NCBI GenBank assembly: GCA_037962975.1
Contig: CM075669.1
Span: forward strand, 191,588,501 to 191,652,500
Reading direction: 5' to 3'
DNA length: 64,000 nt
From: Clitoria ternatea
Taxonomy: Eukaryota > Streptophyta > Magnoliopsida > Fabales > Fabaceae
This document shows, piece by piece, positions 46,235 through 57,944 of the stretch (its first letter is position 1; each line of letters starts with the position of its first letter). A program made the translations under genes and the position numbers. Below the pieces are notes generated by a model. It did no database searches. It saw nothing but the letters and a program-made list of their open reading frames with translations, and was not told the origin of the DNA.

Positions 46235-46246
46235 ACTCTGATACTA
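46235..46246 (-). other. Primer binding site, chromovirus
   Basis: The minus strand reads TAGTATCAGAGT three bases after the LTR end. It differs from the tRNA-Met complement TGGTATCAGAGC at two positions. Confidence 0.7.
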
Positions 46247-48304
46247 TTTTGTAACACCCTCTGTTACATCTCAATAATTTCTATAGAAATTCATAAATTC
46301 CTTTTACTAAAAATATAATCATTAAAAGAAACTATCAGAGTAAAATTACATACAATATTTCTGAAATACCTCACGAATATCATTAAAATTTATAAAGTAG
46401 TTTTACATTCATCCAAAAAAAATAAATATTAAACATTATTAGAAATAGAGGAAACTCCATGGTCCAAGAGCAGTTACTTAATGACATTATTTATTCATTG
46501 GACCACGGTATTCATACCGAGCTCCCTTTCTAGAACGTGCTATATATGCTGTTGAGATTCTTCGATCCTTCCCTCTATATGAATCATCAATTTAAATCAT
46601 ATGAAACAAAAACAGGGAGAAAGGAGTGAGAAACAGAATATAATATTCCCAAATAGGACATAAGCAATAAAGGGTTTTCATAAACTAGTATAATAATATC
46701 AATCACAATCACATACACAATCAATTATGAATGTATGAATGATATGCCATATCTTCATCATAACTTACCTATATATGCGGGCCCTTAAATTTTAATTTAC
46801 ACTGGGCCAACCAGGAGTTTAAACTGTTCCATAATTTCGGATAAATTTTAATTTGCACTAGGCCAACCAGGAGACTAGTCAGATTGAGAAGGTTTTTATT
46901 GTGAAAGTACCCGACACTAGGGAGTTACCCCAAGTCCCCTGAAGCACCCTTTCACACCCTCTCATCCCAAGGCTCACAATTAAGCCTTCTTTAATGTATC
47001 CTCGGTTTCTATAATCCGTCCCCAGACAATATCATTTTGTTTCTTTTTGATGATTCATGATGCATGAACTACTCGTGTATTTAGTTGGTTAAGGCTTTTA
47101 GAAACTCAATTATATTATCGAGGCCTACGAATCGTGACATAGCCACCCCAGTAAACTGTACTTTTTCAAATTCCCGAATACACACATAAAATTTTAGTAC
47201 AGTTCCTTTTCAAATCACAAATCAAATCTCCTTATAATTTGAGTTTGAAAGCCTTAAATATATTTCACAACCTTCTTTAGAAAGTTTATAGGTCAATTCA
47301 AAATCAACTACTAAAAACTCAAATTCAGAATTACCAATCTTTAAAACCTTAGTACTTGAAAATTTTGTATAATATTTTTATACATTTTGAAAATAATATA
47401 TATATATATATATTAAAATATCAGTAAAAATAATTTCTCTTTCTTTTTCTTTCTGATATACTAACTAAAAATCTTAATTTTAGTAAACATACTTTAAAAT
47501 ATAAAAAGAGATTTCTAAAAACTTATGTAGTTTCATTGAAAACTAAGAAATTTCTTAAAAGTAATTTGAATAAAGATGAATAAGTAAATAAAGAAGTAGC
47601 AGATAAGTAAATTCTTACTGAGTTTTAGCTTTCCGTCATGTTTGCTAAAAGCTCAAACTCCACATTACAAGATCATCAATGATAATGAAATATTGTCAAT
47701 CACACTCAAACATCATCAATCATAAATAAATATTAGCAATCATAATTAAATCAAATAATTAAACATCAGTTATAAATATCATAATTCAAAATTCAATGGT
47801 TATTTAAATTAATAAAGTTTATTTTAAGTCCTATAGTCAATTCCTCGCACAGGTCTATGTAAGTCCAAGATATTCCAGTCCTTGCTTAGGTCTAGTTTAG
47901 TCCATATAGGTCATAATAGTCCAAGTCCTTGCATAGGTTCAGTCTAGTTCGTAGTAGTTCAAGTCCTTGCATAGGTTCAGTCCAATCCGCATAGGTCATA
48001 ATAGTTCAAGTTCTTGAATAAATATTTCAGATTAAGTTACATGAGATATTTAATTTATTAGTAACAATTATTATAAATTTGAAGTTAAAAGTTATTGTTT
48101 TAAAATAATAATATTGTTATCTTTAAAAGAAGTAGGGGACTCCTCCCAATATTCTTATGTATTTTCATATTATATTCTTATCTTACCCCCTTACCTTGAT
48201 TTGCTACCAAAAGTGAATTCGCTCTGCGCCTCCAAGTTCTAACAAAATTTTAATACTAATTTATTTCAGTATAAGCATAAGATGAAAATTAAGATTGCTA
48301 TCAG

Positions 48305-48662
48305 AACGATAAATAGTAACTATGCATAGTAATAGTAAATAGTAACAGTAAATAGTAAATCATCAATAGTAACGGTAAATAGTAATTTTTAATAGTAACA
48401 ATAAATAGTAAATCGTGAATGGTAAATTTTGAATAGTAGTGGTAAATAGTAAATCATGAACAATAACAGTAAATAGTAAATTATTAATAGTAACAGTAAA
48501 TAGTAAATTTTGAATAGTAATGGTAAATAGTGAATTTTGAATAGTAACAGTAAATAGTGAAATTTAAATAGTAATAGTAACTAATAAATTTGAATAATAA
48601 CGGTAAATAATAAGTTTTGAGCAATAACAGTAAATGGTAAATTGTGAATAGTAACAGCAAAT
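48305..48662. repeat. 27-bp AT-rich tandem repeat, 5' LTR
   Basis: Counterpart of 35282-35640, with the same unit and similar copy number and with independent substitutions. Confidence 0.8.
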
Positions 48663-48914
48663 CATAAAAATAACGCATAGTAGAAATTTATTTTTACCAT
48701 ATTAACTTATTCATAATAGTAATAGTATATTAATAGTTTAAGAGTGCTAAAAAAATAAATTAAATAATCATCAAAAGAATATAGAAGATATTATTACCTT
48801 AAACCTCTGGTAGAATCTCTTTTTACTAAAAGAGTTTACTTCCCACTAATTTCTTAAGCACTATCTCTAGATTCTCTCTCTAATTTTGGTGTGAAAATGT
48901 TGTAAATGAACCAT

Positions 48915-48924
48915 CTATTTATAG
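48915..48924 (-). promoter_or_regulatory. TATA box, chromovirus 5' LTR
   Basis: The minus strand reads CTATAAATAG, conserved between the two LTRs. It would drive the genomic transcript. Confidence 0.65.
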
Positions 48925-49247
48925 GAAGAAAATTTTATTATTTAAGATTACTTAATTATTTATTTTACTATTCATGATGTAAGTATTTACCAACCGGTTA
49001 CTATTCATAATGTAAGTATTTACTAACTGATGATGTAAGCAATAAGTAAGCGATGATGTCGGCAGTGGCATTTTGGTTATTAGATAAAAGGTTAAGGGTA
49101 TTTTTGTCATTCTTAAAAAAATGAAAAAAATATAAAAATTTTAAAAAATTATAAATTGTATAACAATCAAAAAGTTCTAAAGAACTATAATTAAATTCCT
49201 TTGAAATTTTATTTTAAATAAGAAATAATGAAATTAGGGGTGTTACA

Positions 49248-50155
49248 AAACTCATGCCAAATTAACGTCATGTAGGTCATAGATTTTCCAATCGTCGTTA
49301 TGCCTTACTTGAAGAGGAACAAAATTATATTTCACTTTTCATTTTTATTTCAGAGGACTCAGAGGTACGCAATAAAGTGAGAGCTGCCTACCCGTTAAAA
49401 GATTACTAGTCATTTTAGAAAAGTGAGATATTTTTGGAATAAAGTAATCCTTTGACGGGTAAGCGGCTTATCAATTTGGATTCAAAAGGGAAAGCAAGAA
49501 TGATGCAAGGTAAAGTAAAGTCTGCCCTTTTTGGCTTAAGTCAGGTTTTTCTGGAAGTCTTTTCTGGGCCCTACGGCTTGTCTAAGAGTGACTCCTCACA
49601 TTGGGTGGCTTATACTAGACTTCTAAAAGGTTACTAGAGCCAAGATCCTACTCCTGATGTGACCACAACAGTAGGGAATCTACTAGGTGTGTACATCATG
49701 AAAGGTCAAACTTTAGTTGAGGTTCTTACGATCGCCGGTTGGGAAGTACATCCTAAATGACACCGCTACCAACCTCCCCTAACTTAAGTTTCATTTGGGG
49801 CCCAGGTATAGGACGCCACTCATAAGTATGTGCAAAAATGTGAGTGTAGTGTGTGAAAAGGCATTCAATACCTGTACCTTACCCCATCCTGCATAGAGAA
49901 CAAACACAGAACAATAACACAAAGTCGTCTACCCTAGGGTTTAATAATTACATAGAAAAATAACACAGAGTCATCTACCTTAGGGTTCAATAATCATACA
50001 AATATTAACAATGCATAAATGACAAAATACGATTGAAACTAAAAACAAACACCTACAATGTTAACAGAAAATAAAATAAGGGAAGAAATCAAAACAAACA
50101 AAAGGCGATATAAAAACATGCGCTTTCAATCTAACTAGCCTAACTCTCTTAAGTT
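49248..50155 (-). other. Tat leader, distal part
   Basis: Untranslated leader between the PBS and the chromovirus insertion. It contains a duplication of ACACAGA(A/G)...TCTACC(C/T)TAGGGTT text near 49910 and 49965. The ORF at 49452-49637 has no recognisable domain. Confidence 0.55.
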
Positions 50156-50173
50156 TCCCAAGTGGAGTCGCCA
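50156..50173 (-). other. Primer binding site of the Tat element
   Basis: Two bases below the LTR end, the minus strand reads TGGCGACTCCACTTGGGA. TGGCGACTCC-type sites, thought to pair with a tRNA-Arg 3' end, are typical of Ogre/Tat-group elements (from memory). Together with the LTR this fixes the element orientation. Confidence 0.75.
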
Positions 50174-51713
50174 TCTGTCGCGACCGGGATCACGGCGGCG
50201 CGGCCGACCCTTCCAAAATGAACGGAGAAGAAAAATAGAACAGGGAGTCGCCACTAATATTTTTTTCCATAGGAAAAAACATTGGAAAAACCTTTATCAA
50301 AGCACTAGTTAAAAATGAGATTCAAGTTTAGGAGTTGGTTACGAGTGGGGAAGATATTAGCACCCCACTACGCTTGTTTAAAAAAACAGTACCAAAATTG
50401 AAAATGCGCACCATAAATAGCCCTAAAATCATTTTTATTTCTCCCTTTTTTTTGAAAACGAAGGAAACAAATGAAATAAATGAAAAAAAGCTTGGAACAA
50501 AATTAACAGAACATCTCATCCAAATTAACCCTGGTTTTTTAGTGAGAAAATACGTAGAAAAGGAAAGAATACTAACAGGACATATCGTCTAAATTAGTCA
50601 TTCTCTCATCAAAATGCAGGCTCGAAAAATAGAAGGGGTTAACAGGACGTCTCATCCAAATCAACCCTGGTTTTTTTTAGTGAGAAAATACATGGAAAAG
50701 GAAAGAATACTAATAGGACGTCTCGTCTAAATTAGTCATTCTCTCATCAAAATGCAGGTTCAAAAAATGAAAGGGGTTAACAGGACGTCTCATCCAAATT
50801 AACCCCATCTCGAGGAAAATAATAACGGCCAGAAGGAAATAGAGAAAATCAATAAGACGTCGCGTCTAAATTGACTTTCGTGAAAATAATAAGAATGAGA
50901 TTAATTTAAAAGAAGAAAGAGAAAGGAAAAGAAATGGGCCCGACAGGAATTAATTCCCGCTCCTACGTATTCTCGAGCTTTCGAGAAATCAGGGTTACGT
51001 AGTTCTTAAAATAATGTTATAGGTTTAGTGACGAATAAGGTCTGAGAGGAAAAAGGAATACAAGGTGAAGTTCTCTGTACGTGTATAAGCCCTAGAAATA
51101 ATGTAGGCAAAAGTGATTCTGCACGACACTAACTTAAGATCACTACTGTACTGATTAAAAGAAATATCAAATATACATGTTTTTATTATTTTGCATTATG
51201 AAATAGGACAAAAAGAAAGTTTGACAGAAATATAATAAATGAAAACAGGAAAGAGATGAAGAAATTGTAACCGGTGTGGGCGTGCGTGCTGGGGAAGCCG
51301 GACTCAAGATTCAGGGCCGGTATGGACTAGAACAGCAATGACTGGAGTGGGGGCAGCGAGAATGGGTCTGGTATAGTTACTGAATCTGGTATAGGAGCTC
51401 AGTATAGATCCGGTGTGCTAGTTCGAAGGGAATCTTGGGACTTTGGGTATGGATCCGGTATGAGAACAGAAGTAAGCTTAGGACAGAACTAGTATGGAGT
51501 CAACAAATCAAGCAACTGAGGTGGATCTGATGTGGCAAATGTAATATCCCTGTTTTTAGAAACAATTTTATCCTTGTAAATTTTAATTATGGAGAGTTTG
51601 TAAGCAAGAATAAGTCAATATATACCCTGTTGATGGTCTATAGTACCTCAAAAATGTCATTTTTGCACATAATAATAGAATTTATATGGACCATTAGTGA
51701 AATTATGCAAAAA

Positions 51714-52400
51714 CCGAGTGAAAAGGGCTCTGTTCCGAGTAACAGAGAAGAATTCCGAGTGAATGATCAGAAATTCCGAGTGAAGGAGAAAAATCCGACT
51801 CAAAACACCCTAGAAAGGCTCGGTTCTGAGTCAAATGCTTCCTTTTCTGAAGGAGACTACTCTGATTGAAGTATTTCGAGTGAAAGAAAGCTTAAATACT
51901 CATGTTTATGTTGATTTGATGCTTCCTTCCGACTGGAAGTGTGTTGGGGAAACAATTGGGTAGGTTTCCGAATGGTTTTGCTCAGGAAACCGAGTGGAAA
52001 ATGGTGGAGGGAGCCAATTCCGAGTGAGATATACTCTACTGGACCAAAACCGAGTGAGACTCGTACGTGTATGCCTTGTTTCGAGAGCTAATGGTTGAAA
52101 TAAACCTTAATTGGAAATATAATTGAAGAAGATGGCCAAAACCGAGTGAATTAAGTGAATGAAGACTCGGATTTCCGAGTGAAGATTCTGAGGAAGAGAG
52201 GACTCAGTCTGGAAAGGTATTACCGAGTGAGAAACCGAGTGCCTGAGTCGGTTTCAAAGGAATTCCGAGTGAAGAATTGAAGCTTCGCTCAAGCGAGCAA
52301 GCCACGCTCAAGCGAGCCTTGCAATTATTGACTCGGAAGTAGGAATTCCAGTCGGTATAGTGGTTAACCGAGTGGAATTTTCACTCGGTATTCACTGTCA
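51714..52400 (+). repeat. CCGAGTG array, upstream half of the solo LTR
   Basis: About a dozen exact CCGAGTG copies lie before the TATA-like site, mostly as TTCCGAGTGAA or ACCGAGTGA. It ends with a TCGCTCAAGCGAG pair at 52290-52320. Confidence 0.75.
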
Positions 52401-53159
52401 GTAGTGCGTATTGACTTCAATTTTGTCTTTAATGATTATTTAAATTCAATCGTGCGCATTAAAGATAGTGGGGAGCCAGAAATGGGCACTGACTCAGCAT
52501 ATCACTTTGTTTAATCTCCACTGACCCTTCCATTATCACTCCACTATCATCCACTCAGAAAAGCTCTCCCCCACTTGTTTTTCCACTCACTCTCTCCCTA
52601 TTTAAACCAGCTCAAGGGTTCTCAGAACTCACACCCACACACGACACAAACACCCTTCATCACTCTCCTTCCCAGCAAGCTTCTTTCTCTCTTTTCCCTT
52701 CTGTTTCACTCGGAACTGGTGCAGGACAGTGAAGGGGACTCTTCTTCTCCTCCAGGAACTTCATTAAGGTAAGGGGGGTATATTCTTGGGTGCTCTGTGG
52801 GAAAACCGAGTGAAGGAAAGGTTAAGGAACTTGTTCCTCACCTTTCCAGGGCAGATTCAGTGATGGGTGAATTATATGCTTAATTGTTACTGTTTTATAT
52901 ATATAATTGTTGGTAAATAATATACCTTGTATGAATTGTGGGAAGAACATGAACTATATTGAAATGAAGGACAAACAGCTCGGTTCTAATGTAAATCCAG
53001 TCGGTTTTATATATAATTCAATCGGTCTTATCTAAATTCAATCAGTTTTGTACAAATCCAATCAGTTTTAAGTAAATACAATCGGTTTTTACATGATTTC
53101 ACTTGGTAAAGCAGTATATTTCATGACAAAACCTCTCTATTACTTGAAAGACTCCTTTT

Positions 53160-53965
53160 CAATCATTTTTACTCGGAATTATAGTTAATTCACTCAGAAA
53201 TCTCTTTCTCAAATTATTTCACTCGGAACTTGACTTAATTTCACTCAGAAAACATAATTATCCTTCACTCAGAACCTTTTCAGTAGTTTCACTCGGAAGA
53301 AGTAACCTTAAAACTTTTCCAGCATGTTTCAATTCGGACAGTATCCTTCCAAGGGCAATTTTACTCGGTAAACTCATGTTTCACTCGGAACCTTTTTCAT
53401 GTTTATTCCACTCGGAAACCTCTTTCTTAAATTTATTTCACTCGGAACTTATATTGATTTCACTCAGAAAACTCCTTTAAGAATGATGTCACTCGGAAAC
53501 GTATTTTATTACACCCAGAAATTCATTTCTACTCGGTTTCATCAACGTTTTCACTCATAAAACACTTTCTTACTAATTCCACTCGGAAATTTTATTTTAA
53601 TTCACTTAGAAATTTGTTTCACTCAGAATTCAAGATAATTAATTAAGAAAATCATTTTTCAGCTTCTGTTTCACTCGGAAAACCTATTAATTTCAGTTAG
53701 AAAACTCTGCTCAGTTTATTTCACTCGGATTCATAGCTATCTCATGCGGAAAACTCATTTTTCACTCGAATTCAAGCTGTTCCAGTTGGAAAACAGCATT
53801 CCAATTCATTTTCACTCGGACCCAAACTTATTTCAGTCGGAAAACAACCTTCCAGTGTCATTTCACTCGGATTTTTAGCCAGATCGTTTGGAGAACCCTG
53901 CCCAGTATGGTTCCACTCGGAATTATACATATTTCACTCGGATTTGCCCCTGTTTCACTCGGAAA
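53160..53965 (-). repeat. Inverted CACTCGG array, downstream half of the solo LTR
   Basis: About seventeen ACTCGG copies in 800 bp, mostly TTTCACTCGGAA, the reverse complement of the heptamer found upstream of the TATA site. Spacing is about 25-50 bp. Confidence 0.8.
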
Positions 53966-54960
53966 ACTCTATTTTTAATGGTTTTCGCTTGGATTTTCAT
54001 TCAGAAACTACTTTTTAATACCTTTTAAATTAGTGGGAAGTCACAATTATTATTATCTTTCTTATTCTATTATTATTATTATCCTAATTATTATTAACCT
54101 TAATATTGTCATTATTATTATTAGTTTTTATTATTATTAAACATTGTTAACGTCTAAATTATGCGCAATTACATAAAGAATATATTATTTTACTCTTTAT
54201 GGAAAATACAATATTAACCAAGATATAATAGATATATTTACAATGTTTAATTAATTGATGAAATCCAAAGAACTTGGGAATGATATGATGAGACTGGAAA
54301 TACATAAGATACTCAAGGAATAAATTGATAAAATAAATGCATTTTGCATCATGAAAATATTTTTGAAGAAGAAAAACCTCTAGAGCATACACTTGGTACA
54401 GTGGAGATCACTCACGTTCGATCTCAGTAGAAGAATCTTGGGAGTACAACTGGAACGGCAACCCAATGGCATCAGAGTCGCGCCTGATAGCCGGGTGAGA
54501 CGAGGCAATTCTAGTGTACTTCGACTAAATGACGGGGTGTGGCTATGATCGTAGGGATCCAAGTTCCAAAAATATTTAAATCAATGATGAGAACCAATGA
54601 GTTCATTTGTACCATATGGAACTTGGGCGGACCCTGATCGCTCTAGATGATTGGAATGGTGATATTCCAAAGAATGAGAAGAAGATGAAACGATTTATTG
54701 GGCCCACATGCATCATAAGACTTAACCAAAGATAAATCATAATAAATCCAAACTCATGCATTTCATTACAGCATATTTGATTGTTATAATTGTGAATATG
54801 TTAAATGTACGATTTATTTCATGACAATATGCTTGATTGTTATAAATGTGAATATGCTAAATGTATGATTTATGTGATATTGTATGTTAACTGGATTATG
54901 TCCGCACCGGATTAACCAATCAGGGTCTTGGGTTATACTCACCCTTACTGTTGACCATTT
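53966..54960 (+). other. AT-rich body of the solo LTR
   Basis: An ATTATT trinucleotide-rich tract (54040-54140), then AT-rich sequence, a GC-richer patch at 54410-54560, and a duplicated GTGAATATG(T/C)TAAATGTA(C/T)GATTTAT phrase at about 54792 and 54849. No gene. Confidence 0.5.
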
Positions 54961-55518
54961 TTCAGAGGAATTAGAAACTCAAGAACCCGAGTGTGAAGAT
55001 CAGCAATACGCTGAACCCATTGAGAACAATCATTAAAGATAGAATATTTATTATTAATAATCAGACACCGGATGACTGTATAATATTTAAGGGTGCCTGC
55101 GTGCCCCATTCTGTTAAGAGTACAATTACTTACAGTTTGTGAATGACTATGTGATATATACATTATTGCTTCCACTGATCTGCCACGTATTTATTTTTAA
55201 AAAAAAAATATTCACTTTTTCTTAAAACTGTTAATACTCTCAGTTAAATAGGATGAACCTACAGAAGTATTTGTCTTATCTAACCGAGGGTGTTACAGCA
55301 AGAACCGAAGTGACGGGGACCTAGTTACTCTTTTACTCTATGGGAGGGAAAAATGAAGTCATTGTGAAATAGAAATTTGGCTAATGTTCAATTGTTGGAA
55401 AGGGAAAGGTGGTACTGTTTTTCAATACTCAAAATGCAAAGGGAATTTGGGAGGAAATTGGGACAGAGTTTTGGCAATGAAGGAAAAGTTCTTCTCCTTC
55501 TGGACTCCTCAAATGAGG

Positions 55519-55526
55519 AATTTATA
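55519..55526 (-). promoter_or_regulatory. TATA box of the Tat 5' LTR
   Basis: The minus strand reads CCTCTATAAATTCC, the same as at 17064. It would be the promoter of the genomic transcript. Confidence 0.6.
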
Positions 55527-56019
55527 GAGGTTCCTTCTGCCCTCTTCGAAGCAATCCCAGCTCAGTTTTCCAATAGCCCATGCGTATAGTGGAATAACAG
55601 GCTGGCCATTAGCAGATGTAGGGGACAGTGGGTGGTGGGGAATTTCTTATTATTTTCATTTTTTATTTCCTGTCTGCCATTTCCCCTAAATTTTAGGATC
55701 GAATCTCAATAGTGCTTTTCCAAGTCATGGGACGGGGTCAGAGGCGATGTGGTAGTATTTTGAATTTCGACACATCGGAATTATACCGAGTGACATCGGC
55801 TAAATTGGCCACCTATGACACCGGTACGGGTTGACAGACTGCACATTTTTGCCTACATCGGTATGAGCTCTGATTCTTGGTGTGAATGAGTTAGGGATGG
55901 TGTCCCATTCCTTTTGCCTACACCGGTTGGTTGCTTGACCGGTGTTGACTAAGTTTTATTTGTTTGAATTTTAGTGAGTTTGTTACTTGTTCCTGTTGGT
56001 GTGGCTCATTCTCAAAACA

Positions 56020-57563
56020 AACTAGCCCACGTCATGTGAATCGACTCACACGATTCTGGAACACACCCAGGGGCAAAATAGTAACTCATGAATCGATTCA
56101 TGATAGCAATTATGTGAAATCTGCCCCAAAAAGATGAAAAATCGCGTAGCCATTGGCCGCACTCAAAAATTCCCAAAAACGAAAGACTTATGTGCAGAAA
56201 TGTGTTTATCCCATTTTAAGGCATCTTTATGCAATACAAGGGTCAATTCTCAATGGAATTGGCCCATTCCAATTTCTACAAGTTCTAAATCATGCATAGG
56301 CATTATTGTAACGATTCTGTGGCAGTCAAACACACTAAAACTCAATGTAGCCCTATCAGTTCCTCAATTATGCATAAATATCATATACATAACTTCACAA
56401 TTTAAACAATTCATCCATCCATGGATTCCGTTAACATAAGTGTCAACCACCATGCATCAATATAACATGTAAAACCATTGTATCACAATTAACAACAATC
56501 AATGTTGAGGTCACAAACAAAAATTAGCCTTCCAAAACATATAAGGCCTAATTTTCACAAGTGACCCTCCAAAGATAAATACCTAACATCATTCAATATT
56601 TATATACAAAATAGGCATTTCTATATATCAAGTATTTTACAAAAGAATGTCGGCCAAGGCTTACAAGCTTTCCTTTCTCCATATTTACCTTCACCATGCT
56701 CAACCTCCAAAAAGAGTAGGATGTCTAACATACCTACATCAACCTTTGAAAATGGCAACTAGGAGGTGAGTAACATATACCAAATGAATCAAAGTCATAC
56801 ATTATGATGATACATATACATATGTGCATAACATACATTTCTCAAGAAGCATCATAAGCTTCATCATACATCACATTATTTCATTTCAACATAACACATA
56901 TTCCAACCAATACATTCACAACATATGTATCAAAATTATTGGTAATTTCATCAAATACCATCACACACTTAAGGTTAGTACAACAATTTCTTTCTCCTTA
57001 CTTATCAATCATCCATCGCCACCACGGGCTACCAATTTGGCATATCTCAAGCTATATGCAAATGCTCTTATGGCTAATGCATATGCACAAAGAATCATTA
57101 TCAAATCACGGATCCGACTGTGGGAAACAACATCATATCAAATATGGGTTACACATAGGTGTGCTACTATGCCCCTACTATAGTAGTAAATGTGTACACT
57201 TATATGATTAATTGCATGCATAATATCACTCTTTTACTAGTACCAAACCGCTATCGCCCATATGCAACACTAGTCACCCCGTGACTTGAGGATTCACAAC
57301 ACGACCTCACTTGGCAAAGTGCTACGGGTCCTTCCTAAACACACATCGAGAGAGTCGTGCCCCATAGGGACATCGAGGTCACTTGCTCATCACAAAGCCA
57401 CCCACCCACTAGGCCCGCTACATAGGGTGCCTCGCCACCAAACTATGGGAAAAGCTTCGTGATTCCAAGAATCACTAAGGAACAACATATAATTTCACCT
57501 GTGCACTGGGTCGCCTTCCCACTAGGCCCACCTATTGGAACCCCTAACATTCCACATAGACAA
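56020..57563 (-). mobile_element. LTR fragment, minus orientation (inverted arm A)
   Basis: The reverse complement of 57110-57556 matches 63526-64000 closely (CATCGAGAGAGTCGTGCCCC, GGGGCATAGTAGCACACC and CCACAGTCGGATCCG are shared). Further on it carries CTCACCTCCTAG...TTTTCAAAG, like the acceptor region of the other long LTRs. It is cut at 56020 by the Tat LTR border and at 57563 by the next LTR. ORFs at 56134-57211 have no recognisable domain. Confidence 0.6.
56086..56103. repeat. 18-bp perfect palindrome with ATCGAT core
   Basis: TCATGAATCGATTCATGA is its own reverse complement. A related imperfect motif GTGAATCGACTCAC is 50 bp away. It resembles the CTCAAGCGAG mini-palindromes of the sister LTRs in form but not in sequence. 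Confidence 0.7.
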
Positions 57564-57779
57564 TGTAACACCCTAATTTTTAATAAATAATAACCCAATA
57601 ACAGGGAAAATTTTTTCACAAAAACAACCCCTGGTCAATCGGCATAAAAAAAAAGAAGACAAGGGGAAAGGAAAGAACATTTACACATATAGCAATCAGC
57701 GGAAGGAACAAGGCTTGAACCGACCCATTCGGTTCAGCGGAACACATCAGCGCCTGGGCGAAATCCAAGACGACTCTGA

Positions 57780-57930
57780 CTCGCTTAAGCGAGGTCCAGG
57801 ACGCTTGAGCGAGACAACTCACTCACTCGGGCGAAGTACCATTCGCTTGGGCGATACCACGACAAAAGCCTTCCAGCAGTACGCATTCGCTAGAGCGAAT
57901 CCTTCATTCGCTGAAGCGAGAAGCCCCACA
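57780..57930. repeat. GCTTAAGCGAG mini-palindrome cluster
   Basis: TCGCTTAAGCGAG, ACGCTTGAGCGAG, TTCGCTTGGGCGA, TTCGCTAGAGCGAA and TTCGCTGAAGCGAG follow within 150 bp. Confidence 0.8.
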
Positions 57931-57944
57931 CGGCAAATTCATCA

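Larger units (their letters stand above)
33194..49247 (-). mobile_element. Tekay-like chromovirus (Ty3-gypsy) nested in the Tat leader
   Basis: Two LTRs of about 3.0 kb (33194-36184 and 46250-49247) start TGTAACACCC and end GTGACA/GTTACA. The flanks AAGCT and AAACT differ at one base and are probably the 5-bp target duplication. A PBS next to the upper LTR, Gag with CCHC knuckles, PR, RT, RH, IN and a chromodomain all read on the minus strand. The chimeric element at 37248-42699 splits the integrase. Without it the copy is about 10.6 kb. Multiple stops make it inactive. Confidence 0.9.
46250..49247 (-). repeat. 5' LTR of the chromovirus
   Basis: 2998 bp, partner of 33194-36184. Differences include a 33-36 bp duplication near 48990-49025 (ACTATTCATGATGTAAGTATTT repeated), a short duplicated phrase near 46845-46865, and a shorter TA run. 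The TATA box is at 48915-48924. The AGTAACAGTAAAT array is at 48305-48662. Confidence 0.9.
52769..54965 (+). other. Candidate LTR-internal intron (2197 nt)
   Basis: The donor is TAAG/GTAAGG (GT at 52769-52770), right after the leader. The acceptor CCATTTTTCAG (AG at 54964-54965) follows CTCACCCTTACTG. This copy has the best match to plant splice consensus at both ends. Confidence 0.4.
51540..55297 (+). mobile_element. Solo LTR of the CCGAGTG group
   Basis: 3758 bp, TGTAATATCCC...GAGGGTGTTACA, flanked by GCAAA (51535-51539) and GCAAG (55298-55302), a duplication with one mismatch. The Tat LTR sequence joins precisely across it when compared with 16850. It contains a CCTATTTAAACC TATA-like site (about 52597), a CT-rich leader, a donor-like site (52769) and an acceptor-like site (54965). 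It has no PBS, coding sequence or internal region. Confidence 0.85.
15485..56019 (-). mobile_element. Tat/Ogre-lineage Ty3-gypsy retrotransposon with nested insertions
   Basis: Both ends carry the same LTR, recognised by TGTCGCGACCGGG at 50176 and TGTCACGACCGGG at 15485. Orientation is minus because the PBS lies just below the upper LTR, and ORF1, gag and pol are all read on the minus strand in that order. Features of the Tat clade are an extra ORF1 upstream of gag, a second RNase H after RT-RH, an additional ORF antisense between pol and the 3' LTR, and tandem repeats in the 3' UTR. After removing the nested elements at 33194-49247 and 51540-55297 the element is about 20.7 kb. All coding parts are broken. 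Only AACT is shared by the outer flanks, and the upper LTR end may be truncated, so a target duplication cannot be confirmed. Confidence 0.85.
50176..56019 (-). repeat. 5' LTR of the Tat element, split by a solo LTR
   Basis: 50176-51539 and 55298-56019 together match the 3' LTR (about 2.08 kb). It has the GGACGTC repeat block (50505-50870) and a TATA box (55519-55526). Homology to the 3' LTR ends at about 56019-56023; the last 26 bp expected from the 3' LTR are missing. ORFs at 50328-50592 and 55377-55589 have no recognisable domain. Confidence 0.85.

Noticed and set aside
15485..56019. Plus orientation for the Tat element
   Set aside because: The LTR reads TG...CA both ways, and the antisense ORF is on the plus strand, but the PBS, polypurine tract, ORF1, gag and pol all fit the minus strand.
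56134..57211. ORFs of 90-119 codons
   Set aside because: Low-complexity His/Ile-rich translations inside an inverted LTR fragment, with no domain and no family resemblance.
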